Origin: Theocolax elegans
Taxonomy: Eukaryota > Arthropoda > Insecta > Hymenoptera > Cerocephalidae
Assembly (NCBI GenBank): GCA_026168455.1
Contig: CM047425.1
Location: forward strand, 44,288,711 to 44,352,710
Direction: 5' to 3'
Length of the DNA stretch: 64,000 nt
Shown here: positions 19,400 to 29,911 of the stretch, piece after piece
Position numbering within the stretch: position 1 is the first letter of the stretch
Layout of the letters: each line of letters begins with the position of its first letter
Notes under the pieces: model-generated
Database searches by the model: none
What the model was told of the DNA's origin: nothing
The model's input: only the letters and a program-made list of their open reading frames with translations
Translations under genes and position numbers: made by a program

Positions 19400-21279
19400 C
19401 TAGGCAGGGCTCCTCCTGTCGACTGATCTTTCCAGCCTCGGAAACCGCCGTGAGGCATTACTTCGAGAGGGGCAGTCATGCCACGTTTGGCCCTTCGTGA
19501 TCGGCAATAATATCACTGTCTCGTGCATGTGGGGCGGCTACTAAGGTCGCCCCTTGTACGTTCTTCTTCTTTTCTAAAATGATTCAGCCGCCCAACAATG
19601 GATGCTGCAAAGGTTACTACGGCATCCCAACCTTCTTGCAAACCACGAAGACACATCTCGATACTCTCTGGTGTCAGAGGCCCCTTCCAAAAGATATGGA
19701 AAACACCCCTTTCTTCCGCGAATCAAGGACACCAGGACATGACGTGCTCTACGTCTTCGTCGATACCAGGGCAGGTCGGGCACTCCGCACCCCCGTATAT
19801 ACGGATGCGGTGCAGGTAACTGCGAAAACACCCATGCCCGGTAAGCACCTAGGTCAGGCGGAAGGTGACGAATCCGTGTTTCCTACTCGTCCACTTGGCG
19901 ATATCTGGGATGATGCGGTGGGTCCAGCGACCTTCGCTTGCCGAATACCATCTCTGCTGCCACAGTTGAATAGTCCTGTTTGACCACCGACTGTTACTAC
20001 CACGTGTTGCTTCGCTGCTGTTTACTAAGGTATGCCGACCTTTTCTGTACGTATCAGCCCTCTCTATCGCCAAAAGATTGATGGGAGGAATTCCCGCGAT
20101 CACCGAGAGGGCTATATCTGACACGGTTCTATAAGCAGGAGCCACCCTTAATGCGGCTATTCTGCAGAATCGCCGACAGGATGCACCGTAGCTTCGGTTA
20201 CTTCTTAGGGCATCCGCCCAAATCGGGGCTCCATATAAAATTACCGAGCTTACCATTGTCGCTAAGAGGGCTCGACGTGGATGCTTTGGCCCTCCGATAT
20301 TGGACATTATGCCCGACAAAGCTCTAGCCACTCCTGCGGCTTTCGACCCTGCAATCAGTAGGTGTTCCTTGAATGTTAGCCGCGCATCCAAGATGACTCG
20401 TAGATATTTCACAGTGTCCGCCGATCTTACACGTTTACCATTTACAGTAAAGGTGACGTACCTCCTTTGCTTCATTCTGGAGATAAGTACCGCCTCGGTC
20501 TTTTCGGCCGCCAGACACAGCCCATGGGTGCTCAACCATGCAGCCGCTACCGCGATAGAGACATCTCCGAGATATTCGATCTCATTGATGCTCCTTGCGA
20601 CGACGATCAAAGCCACATCGTCAGCAAAAGCCACCATCGACACTCCCTGTGGAACCTGCTGCCTAAGCAGTCCGTCGTAAATGACGTTCCAAAGAAGAGG
20701 TCCAAAGACCGAACCCTGCGGCACGCCTCCGGTGCTGTTATGGGAGTGCGCGCCATCCTCGGTGTCGTAGAGGAGGATCCGTTCTGTGAGGTAGCTAGAG
20801 ATAACTTTGCGTAGGTAGAGCGGCACCTTTAATTGTTCCAAGGGCAACATAATATTGTCCCACCGAGCCGAGTTGAAGGCATTGCGGATATCCAGTGCGA
20901 TGATAGCACACATGCGCCTAGAATTCCTAGTACCACCAATGGCATTGGTGGCCTGCTCGACAACTCGACTTATAGCGTCAAAAGTTGAGCGCCCTTTCCG
21001 AAAACCGAACTGATTGTCGGACAGAACGCCTTCCTGTGCAATGGCTGCTTGTAGCCTGGCACAAATGACCCGCTCGAATAGCTTCCCAGCTATATCCAAC
21101 AAACAGAGTGGCCGGTACGAGGAAGGGTTCTCCGGTGGTCGGCTCCCCTTTGGGAGAAGCACCAGCCTCTGTACCTTCCACCTTGCTGGGAAGCATCCTA
21201 ATTGAAAACATGCACTAAATGTGTCCGCAAAAATTTGTGGCACGTTCAGCGCAGCAGTCTTAATGGCCAGATCAGGTAT
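19400..21279 (-). pseudogene. R1-type reverse transcriptase (element B)
   Basis: RT with SSYRPLCLLDIAGK, NQFGFRKGRSTFDA, ALDIRNAFNSARW, GGVPQGSVFGPL and catalytic AFADDVALIV. An in-frame TGA near 21280 (APGPD*IP, where Gly is expected) separates it from the linker. An in-frame TAG at 19849-19851 replaces the Gln of LTQVLTGHG seen in element A, cutting off the Cys/His tail (CPTCPGIDEDVEHV), which is still readable downstream to about 19500. Otherwise well preserved. Confidence 0.87.
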
Positions 21280-22380
21280 TCAATCCGGCCCTGGAGCCTT
21301 ACGGATGGATATTCTCCTTGCAGCCATTTTCAGCTCGGTTATGCTAATGTCTGGCGGCGCGACCGCACTGTCGGTCCCCATTAGGCCTGTCTCGGCTGCC
21401 AGCTCCTGATGTTGTGGGAGTAGGTGGTGCACCGCTCTGTCAAGAAAATGAGGACACGATGGCATTGAGGCACCCCTGGGTTTGATTTTATTCATCACCA
21501 GTTTGTAGGGCTTACCCCAGAGATCGCGGTCCACTTCCTCGTAAAATTCGCGCCAGCACTTGCGTTTAGCCGCTTTAATGGCAGCCTTGAGCTCTTTCCG
21601 TTTTTCCTCGTAGGCCGCGGTTAGTTCTTGGTAACACGGCTGGTTCCGAGCTCTCTGGTGTAGTCGCCGAGTCCGCAGACACTCACAGCGTAATTTTGCG
21701 ATATTCTCATTCCACCAGTAAATAAGTGGACGGCCACGAGGGATGGATTTCCCGGCCATAGAAATATCGGAAGCCGCTATTATTGCACGCGTGAGTTCCT
21801 CGGCTCGTTCTTCCGGTGTTCCTTCGACAGCCACTTCTGCTATGGAGCAGAGGAACATTTCTCTTGTATTGGAAGATTTTGTTCATACCTGCTGCCCTGT
21901 TAATCGTCGATTAGAGCTGGTACACGAGTTCTTGATGGTCGCTCCCCGTGTACCGATTACTAACTTTCCAGGTAAACCTTCCCTTCATTAATCTGGGATC
22001 GATAAAGGTTAGGTCTATTATAGACGACCTCCACGCAATATCACAAAGGCCTCGAGGAGTGTACGCCCACGAGTGTTAGTTTTCGTACTGCCCCATTCTG
22101 TCGAAAAGGCATTAAAATCCCCTCCGATGACTATTGCGAATCGGGAGGACCTTGCACTAGTAACGATGGTATCAAGGGATCCCAGAAATCCGTCGATGTT
22201 ATCACTGGGTGGGAGGTAGAAATTGTATATTCGCATACCCGCCACCTCCATCCACGTAAAATTGGGGAAGGGAGCGGCCATTTTTCCGGATACAGGCATG
22301 TTACCACATACCCAGATGGCCGCTCTGCCAGTGGCATCACTCACCCATTTCAATTCACTGAGATCCCTCTACTCCTCGCT
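21280..22380 (-). pseudogene. R1-type endonuclease and linker (element B)
   Basis: The endonuclease is readable as MRIYNFYLPPSDN, VIGGDFNAFSTEWGS (catalytic GDFN) and TRGRTLLEAF, followed near 21920 by YTGSDHQELVYQL (catalytic SDH, with Gly in front). The linker IPRGRPLIYWWNENI and KAAIKAAKRKCWREF leads toward RT. Frames change near 22018 and 21858, so the protein is broken into segments. Confidence 0.8.
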
Positions 22381-22471
22381 GACGATAACAATGTTGGCCT
22401 GCTCTTCTCTGACCAACTGTGGCAGCAGATCCTGGGCCAGAGCACGGTGGTTTAGGTTGATTTGTAGCACC

Positions 22472-23930
22472 CTAACCATGTCTGTCAGGTGCTTTAACCC
22501 TAGGCGCGGCTATGTTCTTATCTGCCGCGCAATTCACTGCTTTGTAGCCCTCTTGGCCGCACCGGAAACACTGCGATGATCGCTCGACTGCGCTTTTGCA
22601 ACGCGTAATTGGCTCGCGGAGCCGAACCCTGCAGTTGACCCAGGCTATCCGAAGCTTCCCATTCTGTAGCAACTTTTTTGCTGCCGATGCAGGAAGAACC
22701 TTCTAGGCTTTATATTCCCAGAAGGTACCATATTTGGCCCGATCACCGCAGAGATTGCCTCTGCCAATTCCTCCGCCGTCGTGGCCTTGTCCATGTCCTT
22801 TACAGTAATAAACTATTTGTGGGTCAGCATCTGGACCTCTGCTTACCCACGTAATGTGGACGAGACCGCTGCCTCAAAATCTGGAGTTCTTACGCCAGCT
22901 CTTCTAAGCTCAAAGAGCAGATCTTCTCCTCTGGTACGCCAGATACGGGAGACTCTTTCTTCCAGCGGCTTGTGGTTTGGCGCGGCCCGTATTTGCCGAA
23001 GGATATCAGCATAGGCTCGCCCTCCTGACACTTTAATCTTAATGGCGTCGGAACGAGCTGATTTTACCGCTTTAGGTTTTTTGGGCACCTTTGGCCGTCC
23101 TCCGACATCCTTGGCTTTCTTCAGCTGCGTATTCTGCTGAGCCTCTTTCTTTTTGCCCTTGCGTACTACAGTTGCCCAGTCAGGGACCTTTGACTGGTTC
23201 CCACCGGTCTTAGGAACGGATGTCGAAGCATCTGCTGGCATATTTTTGTTAGTGAGCTGCTTTGACCTCTTCTTCCTTTTCTCCGGGGGATGCTGAGGTG
23301 ATGAGAGCCTCTCCCTCTCCACCAGCCTCCTTTGACGCTCTTCAGCGCGGAAGATGGGCAACGTTTTGCACATTCCATTCTTACGCGCATCTGCCATTTT
23401 AATTTTCGGCGCTGTCGAGCACACAGCACTGTTCACCCGCGCGTATTCATTAAGAGCCCTGCTTGTTGCTCTCGCCATACTCTTCAGCTCTTTGTGGATG
23501 TTGTTCTTATTCAGAACAAACTCCACCAGGGTGTCTATTTTCTCGCGCAGACGGAGCAAAGCTCTGTCAGCGTCATTCGACATCCCAGTCGAGGGCAGGT
23601 CACACGTAGGATTTGATGTTACAGAGGCCGAGAGACCAACCTCCGCAGCGCTTACCATTTCAACGGTGTGAGTTTGGTCCCCCCCCCCCCAAAATCCGTG
23701 GGACCAGCACTGACCGCCAGGGCTTTCACCCGTTCGGAATCAGTGGCGGGATTTGACAGGACTACCGTGCCCGCTTGGGGTAGTGTTGTTTTAACCTCAC
23801 TATCCATAATTGGTGTAATTTCGGGGTGCCTTCCCCTATCTGGTTTTGGTTCGCCCCGAATATTTGATTTTTTTCGGTACCATCCATATCTGGAAAGTAT
23901 TCCCCTATCCACCACCTGGGGAGGCGCCAC
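22472..23930 (-). pseudogene. R1-type ORF1 (gag-like) of element B
   Basis: A Lys/Arg-rich ORF1 is readable in three frame segments: 23930-23652, 23658-22843 and 22672-22472. The last has a zinc-knuckle relic CFRCGQEGYKAVNC with Tyr where His is expected. A run of ten C (about 23682-23691) lies at the first frame change and is a likely slippage site. ORF1 proteins coat the RNA; this one is broken. Confidence 0.72.
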
Positions 23931-23958
23931 GATGCGGGACCAGCAAATCCGGCACGGG

Positions 23959-23978
23959 TGCGTGTGTGTGTGTGTGTG
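23959..23978. repeat. TG microsatellite, LINE target (right)
   Basis: (TG)n at the 5' side of element B. Confidence 0.85.
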
Positions 23979-24180
23979 AGTATCGCTGATTATGAAGGTA
24001 ATGTATAATATTTATTAAAAAACGGGAAATCGCTTTTATCAAGCGGTTGAGCGGTTTGTCAGGCTAGTTCACCGCGCGGTGATTCGCTTGAATAAACCGC
24101 GGTTGAATCAGCGTATCTACCACCCGCGCCGCCGCCACCCCCACCGCGGTGGTCACACGAATATCTTGAGGTAATTATAA

Positions 24181-24879
24181 GAATACGTATTTAAAGTTTC
24201 ACGTTTGGTATTGATAATAGATACACGATGGAAACACCCGTTTACGTGTATACGCGCGGGCCCAACGATGACTGGGAAATCCGTGATTGTAAAACGTTTT
24301 CTTCAACATTTACCGCAAATGTGTAATGTACGCTTTGACAGAATTATTTTTTATTACGGTGAATGGCAGGAATCGTACCGTACGGATTTTAAATCGGGTG
24401 ACAAACAAAAACTTGAATTTAGAGAAGGATTGCCGAAACCGAGCGATTATTCTTACGATGCAAACAAGAAAAAACTTTTAATACTTGACGATTTGTTGCG
24501 CGAATCTTCCAACAGTTGTGTACTCGATTTAGTTACAAAAGGTAGTCATCATAAAAACCTAAGTGTTATTTTTATAACGCAAAATATTTTTTATAAGGGT
24601 CTAAATCAACGAGACTTATGCTTAAATTCAAATAATATAGTTCTTTTCAAAAATCCGCGCGGTCGTGCTCAAGTTTTGTACCTTGCACGACAAGTTTATC
24701 CGGAAGATCCAAAATTTTTACAAGAGACTCACATGGATGCATGTACACCGCCATTCAGTTATATGCTTTTAGACATGAAGCAAGATATACCGGACGAGTT
24801 TCGTTTTCGTACGTGCATATTTCCTGACGACAAAGTTCAAAATGCCTACGTTCCATATTTCACGACACCGCAAACATAA
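24181..24879 (+). CDS. Polinton packaging ATPase
   Basis: An A32/HerA-FtsK-type ATPase of about 224-230 residues. Walker A is AGPTMTGKS, Walker B is KKLLILDDLL, followed by the sensor-like VIFITQNIF and NNIVLFKNPRGRAQV typical of Polinton ATPases. The frame opens after a TAA at 24178 but has no ATG; the family start normally lies just upstream of KHPFTCI, so the start codon may be lost. The rest is uninterrupted, unlike most of this Polinton. It would power DNA packaging or virion morphogenesis. Confidence 0.9.
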   Translation, partial: EYVFKVSRLVLIIDTRWKHPFTCIRAGPTMTGKSVIVKRFLQHLPQMCNVRFDRIIFYYGEWQESYRTDFKSGDKQKLEFREGLPKPSDYSYDANKKKLLILDDLLRESSNSCVLDLVTKGSHHKNLSVIFITQNIFYKGLNQRDLCLNSNNIVLFKNPRGRAQVLYLARQVYPEDPKFLQETHMDACTPPFSYMLLDMKQDIPDEFRFRTCIFPDDKVQNAYVPYFTTPQT

Positions 24880-24897
24880 AGATTTATTCGCTGAAAA

Positions 24898-25230
24898 ATG
24901 TTTATAACGCTGTCTACAACCGTTAAAAACCAGTCTTTGATAAACTATGGCCGGGACAACATTACCGTCGGACCACTGTTTACCTGGAAAACACTTTTCA
25001 AAAAATCTGTAGCTTTATTGAACGCTCTTCACCACGCCGATAGTCGACAACGAGTTGCATTACTTAGAGCGGCTGATAAAAATTTGATCAAGTGTATTTG
25101 CGAATGCGCGCTCAACGTTCTTGAAGGAGCTGTCCAACTCAAAAATACGGATAAGAAACGATTACAAAAACACAAAACAGTATTACGAAAGCTGGTCGAT
25201 AAAACAAGTCGCGGAGGTCGCGATACGTGA
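24898..25230 (+). CDS. Small conserved Polinton ORF, unknown function
   Basis: 110 residues from an ATG, 19 nt after the ATPase stop. Basic and helical-looking, with KNLIKCICECALNVLEG and LQKHKTVLRKLVDK. Similar short proteins follow the ATPase in insect Mavericks as I recall them, but I cannot name the function. Intact. Confidence 0.6.
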   Translation: MFITLSTTVKNQSLINYGRDNITVGPLFTWKTLFKKSVALLNALHHADSRQRVALLRAADKNLIKCICECALNVLEGAVQLKNTDKKRLQKHKTVLRKLVDKTSRGGRDT

Positions 25231-25337
25231 AAAACGAAAAAAACGTACAATTGTTCAGAGTGGTAGAGCATTTTCATCTCTGTTGATTGTATTACTTGTG
25301 AGCGCTTTATTTTCAAAAATTATAGGTGGTTAAGATT

Positions 25338-25978
25338 ATGGAACGAACTCGAAAAATGGTTCTAGTACCGGAGGGTACGGTAGCACGTGCGTGTCTTTTT
25401 GAGGAAACTTTCAATGGGGATTCCTCACCTCGCGTCACAAATAATGATCGCGACAACGGTACCAATAGTGAAAATACTGTAGAAACTGTAAGTAACACTT
25501 TATCGCGACTCGATACGGTAATATTTGAAATTTTAAAATCAAATATATACGACAACGAACACGACAAGTATAAAATTATCTACAAGTTTTGAGACGGTAT
25601 TTATTTTTTAAAGAAAACGAAGAAATGAAGGAGAGAGATTTGTTACACACGACTGGTGAGTTCGAACCCAGTCTACCATCTCTTACTGAGGAGAAAATTC
25701 TTGAAAATTTACCGATAATTCATGCGAAAAGAGCGCGAGTTTTGCTAAAGCGCCGACGCACAGCGGCACCAGATTGCTTAAAATGAAATTCTGCTGGTAA
25801 CATTGTCTTAGACGGGAAACCATTACCACACTCTAATATATTTGGATTACTGGCTGATGACTTAACAAGGAAGAGAATTAAAAAGCATAGTAATGATGAT
25901 AACAAAGAGAGTGGGTACAGCCCAACGACGTATAGAGCATCCAGTATTTACACCGCCTCAGACACAGAATACAGCTAA
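25338..25978 (+). pseudogene. Polinton ORF of unknown function, broken
   Basis: Starts MERTRKMVLVPEGT. A one-base frameshift near 25580 and an in-frame TGA at 25784-25786 (where a Trp before NSAGNIVLDGKPLPHSNI is expected) break it. It continues to the TAA at 25978. The KWN..G..V..GK..P.SNI pattern recurs in insect Maverick proteins as I remember them; function unassigned. Confidence 0.55.
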
Positions 25979-26014
25979 AAAGAGGTGGTTAAATTTGACA
26001 TGGTGTAAATAAAA

Positions 26015-26467
26015 ATGACGACAAAATTTGATAAGCAATATTACGATCCATCTCACGAGGCTGGCCACGCGGGTGCACATCACCTCGTACGAGTAAATGC
26101 AAAAGGGCGTGCATTATCAAGCAACGAAAAAGAGCGTTTATATAAGTGGTTGAGCAACCAAGACGCGTACACATTACACAGACCGATACGTAAAAAGTTC
26201 CCGAGATTACATTATAACGTGGCAAACGTGGACGACGTTTGGGAGGCTGATTTGTGTCAACTAACGTCTCTAAAACAGGATAACGATGGATTTTCTTATC
26301 TATTCGTCATCATCGATATTCTTAGCAAGTTTGTGTGGGTGGAACCTATACGAGACAAATCTGCCAGTACGGTAGTTGCAGTCTTCGAAAAATTTTTAAA
26401 GAGAGCTATTGGTCGAGTTCCGGTACTTTTGCAATGCGATCGAGGAAAAGAGTTTGTCGGAGTTTGA
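26015..26467 (+). pseudogene. Polinton retroviral-type integrase, truncated
   Basis: Begins MTTKFDKQYYDPSHEAG, with KWLSNQDAYTLHRPIRKKFPR before the catalytic core. The core shows WEADLCQL (first D), DGFSYLFVIIDILSKFVWVEP and LQCDRGKEF (second D), then stops at 26467 before the catalytic Glu. The following sequence belongs to another ORF, so the C-terminal third is deleted. It would integrate the Polinton DNA; inactive. Confidence 0.85.
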
Positions 26468-26924
26468 AAAATTACCGTATTCTGTAAGAGTGGCAAACGA
26501 TTTCGTTACAATGCGTGTTCATAGAATACCTTGGTTTGATGGAGATATTACAATGAACCAATTACGCCGCCATTTATACAGAATTACAAAAAGGGACTGT
26601 AGAATTTACGTTAAAGATGGTGAAAAGGCTGCATATCTCGAAAGTATAATATCTTGTAGAGTGGTTAACATTGAGGATTACACTATGAAAACTGTTACCG
26701 ACATACAAAGTTTGGTTAATTGTAAACACTCGCGTATCACGCACGGTTGTTTGCAAGATTCATATAAAAAGTTGAATTGCACTCTGCATCGAGCCTACCT
26801 GATAAAGTACTGGTCGTACGCACAACTGCCTACACAACGTACAAAAAATTTATCGAAAATACTAGGGATTATATTTACGATACTTTACAAAATAGCGGTC
26901 GAAACAAATGTTACACGCATGTAA
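26468..26924 (+). pseudogene. Polinton-associated ORF, function unknown
   Basis: In the frame opening near 26409: EFEKLPYSVRVANDFVTM, RITKRDCRIYVKDGEKAAYL, LVNCKHSRITHG. It overlaps the integrase break, so its N-terminus has probably been lost in the same deletion. The YVKDGEKAAYL..(S)LVNCKHS pattern resembles a family of unnamed invertebrate ORFs (from memory). I do not assign a function. Confidence 0.45.
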
Positions 26925-27004
26925 AATTTGAAGGAGTAGACGAGTTGCACAAAGGAAATGATGATGATGATGATAGTTCAGATTTTGATACAATAAGTGA
27001 ATAA
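26777..27004 (+). pseudogene. Acidic-tailed ORF fragment, unknown
   Basis: Encodes TTAYTTYKKFIENTRDYIYDTLQ followed by NDDDDDSSDFDTISE and a stop just before the protease gene. Probably the C-terminal continuation of the preceding ORF in another frame. Confidence 0.35.
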
Positions 27005-27015
27005 TTGCAGCCTGA

Positions 27016-27413
27016 ATGAAGGCTCTGAAAGCAACGGCACTTGGAGTTGTCGCGGCAGATCGAATCCCGCGTGTGATGACCCCTCCAGTGGCAATCGTGT
27101 GTAGCATTGACGATCACACAAAACCAGGATCGCATTGGATAGCAATAAAATCATCAACAAAAACAGGATTGGAACATATTTTGATAGCTACAGGTTTCCG
27201 CCGATATCAAAATATCATTATGCAAGGCTTCGCAGCAATTGCAAAAGTTTTCGTTACAATACCAAGAAACTTCAAAGTACCGATTCAACATGTTGTGGAC
27301 AATATAGTTTTATGTTTTTATATCATATGTATAACGGTGGAGGCTTATCCTCATCTTGTCGACTATTTACATCTAATACTAGAAAGAATGACGCTTTAGC
27401 TATAGAATCATAA
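27016..27413 (+). pseudogene. Polinton adenovirus-like cysteine protease, frameshifted
   Basis: The first frame gives ALGVVAADRIP, then the catalytic His in KPGSHWIAI. A frameshift at about 27140-27175 moves reading to the frame with GTYFDSYRFPP and the catalytic Gln/Cys region LQSTDSTCCGQYSF. These are the hallmarks of the Ad-type maturation protease found in Polintons (family knowledge). Catalytic residues survive but the chain is split in two frames. Confidence 0.85.
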
Positions 27414-28045
27414 AAAAATGTGTAATAAAATTGAGCATAGAAAGAAATGTAAACGAACATATGCATTTGCTGAGGAGGTCTCCCTAGATTTATATTACGT
27501 GTGTTTATATTACTACCAATTTTCATAACTAAATATAAGATTTATAATAAATATATATGTAAAGATTAAAATGCGAATTTGTACGTTTTTAATACGACAC
27601 GAATGCTACCTATTGCCACGTTATTTAAAAAAAATCCTATGTTTATTCATGTAGTTTATCATCACAGGTGTAGTATCTGGCACTTATAGTAATATACATG
27701 CGACATAACGCGCAAACTGCGTGGAATGCATTACATCTGGTTATCGCAACTTTAGTGAACACTTGAGAGACATTTAACTCCTAACCTTTTACAATTTATT
27801 TCAGAAAAACTAAATGAATTTATTTGGTTTTTAAACACGTGTGTAGCATCACGTATTTACCGTAATGTGTACAAAACACAATTGTGAGCATGCGATGCGT
27901 TACATCTGGTTATAACAACTTGAACGTACGCTTAAGAGGTTTTTCAATCCTTTGCGTTGCATCTGTTTTTAGGTATATAGAAAGCTTGTACATTTTGCCT
28001 TACATTACTAATTTAAAACTACGATGATGGGGGATTGTATACACC
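27414..28045. repeat. AT-rich spacer with two approximately 170-nt imperfect tandem units
   Basis: Units near 27660-27800 and 27840-27990 share GTGTAGYATC, CGTTACATCTGGTTATMRCAACTT and similar spacing. No coding potential seen. Confidence 0.5.
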
Positions 28046-28324
28046 GTGCACGAGCGTACCATCAAACGACCAAATATTCAGTTGTTATCGGTTAGTCGAA
28101 CCGTGAGGTGCGGGTATAAAAATTTTACAAATCTATTAATTACTTGTGTATATTGTAATACTAAACATTTCCGAGTGTCAAACAAAACGTGTGAAACGCG
28201 ATTTTTCGCGGAATTGCCGAATATGTTATTGTGTACGACATACTCTCTAAACAAATCAAATACTCAGAGGATTAGTGTCGGTCTGGAACACCATAATGTT
28301 ATTATCATCGAGTTATTAAATTAA
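28046..28324 (+). CDS. Hypothetical ORF in Polinton region
   Basis: 92 codons, Cys-rich middle (CVYCNTKHFRVSNKTC). Not recognised. Start codon uncertain (GTG-initiated frame). Low confidence that it is a real gene; kept because the plus-strand Polinton gene block continues on both sides. Confidence 0.25.
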   Translation: MHERTIKRPNIQLLSVSRTVRCGYKNFTNLLITCVYCNTKHFRVSNKTCETRFFAELPNMLLCTTYSLNKSNTQRISVGLEHHNVIIIELLN

Positions 28325-28338
28325 TAAGCCCTGGTCCT

Positions 28339-28877
28339 TTGAACAGAAACGTTGTGCTTGATGAAAATAGTTGGGTTAATTTAAAGGAACATTTCAATGT
28401 CGTATCAGCTTATTTGAGCAACAGTTATTCATTTTATCAAGAGTTTGGACGACCTAGTAAAAGACGACCTAGTAAAAGTTATTCACTTTATCAACAGTTT
28501 GGACGACCTAGTTTCTTGCAAAACACGATTTAAGTTTTACGTCAACTTATGGTAACAGGACAATCATTATTGATGAAAGACCACCACCAGTCAACAGTGA
28601 AATTATGGAGGAAGAAGAAGGTGAACAACAAATATTTACTCAAAACGAAGAAGGCAAAAAGAAAAAAATCAATCCTAATCCACCAGCTGTGGTACTGCAA
28701 CAATCGATTTTTGAGGGGCTTCGCACTCAAAGTATTTTAATAGATATACACATGGAGTTATTGAATGATGTTGTTGGAAATATTAATCGAACCGTCGATT
28801 ATGTGTTGGAATATTTAAAAGGTGATCTTGCCAAGGAAGGGGAAGATATTGCTAAAAGTATATTCACAGATTTTTAA
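28339..28877 (+). pseudogene. Polinton-region ORF with internal peptide repeat, broken
   Basis: The first part (28339-28533) contains a tandem duplication of about 50 nt encoding FYQEFGRPSKRRPSKS and LYQQFGRPS. After a frame change the second part (to TAA 28877) reads DERPPPVNSEIM, EEEEGEQQIF and FEGLRTQSILIDIHMELLNDVV, then a helical tail. Function unknown. Confidence 0.4.
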
Positions 28878-28937
28878 ACGTTTAAGCTATATTATTCAAC
28901 ACAGTGTACAGCTACACAAGGTTTCGTCACAGCAAAA

Positions 28938-29060
28938 ATGATTCACGACAACGAAGATATGTACAAGAACAGATATTTAAAATTCGTAATAGCTGAAATT
29001 TTCGCCTATGACTTGCCAATGATTTATAAAGATTTGAAAGCCGTTGTGTTTGAGGTGTAG
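28938..29060 (+). CDS. Short ORF, hypothetical
   Basis: ATG to TAG, 40 residues beginning MIHDNEDMYKNRYLKF. In Polinton context; may be a fragment of a larger lost gene. Confidence 0.25.
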   Translation: MIHDNEDMYKNRYLKFVIAEIFAYDLPMIYKDLKAVVFEV

Positions 29061-29133
29061 TGGTTCAGCTAAAGTTACATATAAACCAACGGTTTGCTTA
29101 TAAACTTTATTATAACTTTAACCTTTGATCAAG

Positions 29134-29241
29134 ATGGGTCCGAAAAATAGTGTGCCTGATGAAAATTTTTCTAAATTAATATCTAGAGATGTATTAAAGA
29201 GAAAACTAGATAACGAGCAAGTACACCAATTAACAAACTGA
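29134..29241 (+). CDS. Short ORF, hypothetical
   Basis: 35 residues beginning MGPKNSVPDENFSKLI, preceded about 25 nt upstream by a TATAA-like stretch. Last plus-strand ORF I attribute to the Polinton. Confidence 0.25.
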   Translation: MGPKNSVPDENFSKLISRDVLKRKLDNEQVHQLTN

Positions 29242-29399
29242 ATAAAATATGTTATGTATTCAACCAGTATTAATTTATTCTACACCTAACCTTATACCTC
29301 GTCCTTTATATACCATAATATATATTAAGACAGTAAAGACGTTGAGAGTGCATGAGAGAGAAAGAGAGAGGCTTGAGCAGTGACGTATGCGGTGGGTGT

Positions 29400-29648
29400 G
29401 CGAGAGAGATGTCCGAGAATAACGCTATACTACCCCAATGAGCGGACCTAATACTCCGAGAGGTAGTGTAGACTGTACGAGTACGCGAGAGAGGTCCGAG
29501 ATGTTGCGCAGACCGTGTGAATGCGAGAGAGAAATCCGAGAGATGACGTATACTGCAATAGTGCGAGAGAGAGGTCCGAGAGCACGCTATACCGCCCCAG
29601 AGAGCAGACCCAATGTTCAGAGCTGCGGGGTGGGAGGAGCGAAGAAGA
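29400..29648. repeat. Imperfect tandem repeat of CGAGAGAGGTCCGAGA-type units
   Basis: At least four copies of a unit of roughly 40-60 nt sharing GAGAGANRTCCGAGA and ACGYTATACYRCCCCA. Purine-rich; not coding. Confidence 0.6.
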
Positions 29649-29674
29649 AAGAGAGAGAGAGAGAGAGAGAGAGA
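29649..29674. repeat. GA microsatellite, left flank of CR1-like LINE
   Basis: (GA)n of about 26 bp adjoining the minus-strand 3' end of the LINE. Confidence 0.8.
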
Positions 29675-29911
29675 TTGATTGAAAAGCATTTATTAATGCC
29701 TAGGTTAGATATAACCTTAAGGCAAAAGATACAGTAAAGATAATATAAACTCTAAATCGCAAAACAAAAGAATAATAATGTAACATAGGTAAAACGGTAT
29801 AATTATATAAAATACAATATAAACTAGAAATAAAAATATAACATAATCAAATTATAATAGTCAAACAAAAGAGAATTGCGCATTAGCTTATTCTATTATA
29901 ATCTATTAAAT

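Larger units (their letters stand above)
19308..23958 (-). mobile_element. R1-clade LINE 'B' in the same TG repeat
   Basis: Near full-length minus-strand element between TG repeats at 19289-19307 and 23959-23978. Order: ORF1 (gag) with a zinc knuckle, endonuclease, RT, Cys/His tail. Related to element A in the RT but clearly a different copy or subfamily. Its position in a TG array fits the microsatellite-targeting R1 (Waldo-like) group. Confidence 0.8.
9884..29241 (+). mobile_element. Polinton/Maverick DNA transposon relic
   Basis: Gene order on the plus strand: protein-primed DNA polymerase B (9884-12175), packaging ATPase (24181-24879), small conserved ORF (24898-25230), an ORF with a KWN-type motif (25338-25978), integrase (26015-26467), an unknown ORF, adenovirus-like protease (27016-27413), then small ORFs. 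The combination of PolB, ATPase, retroviral-type integrase and Ad-like protease defines Polintons. The block 12424-23978 of LINEs is a later insertion; without it the polymerase and ATPase would be about 0.5 kb apart. Terminal repeats were not found and the polymerase N-terminus is missing, so the ends are approximate. Most genes carry frameshifts or stops. Confidence 0.87.

Noticed and set aside
23682..23691. Homopolymer C10 as a programmed frameshift in LINE B ORF1
   Set aside because: The element has other stops and frameshifts; slippage mutation is the simpler explanation.
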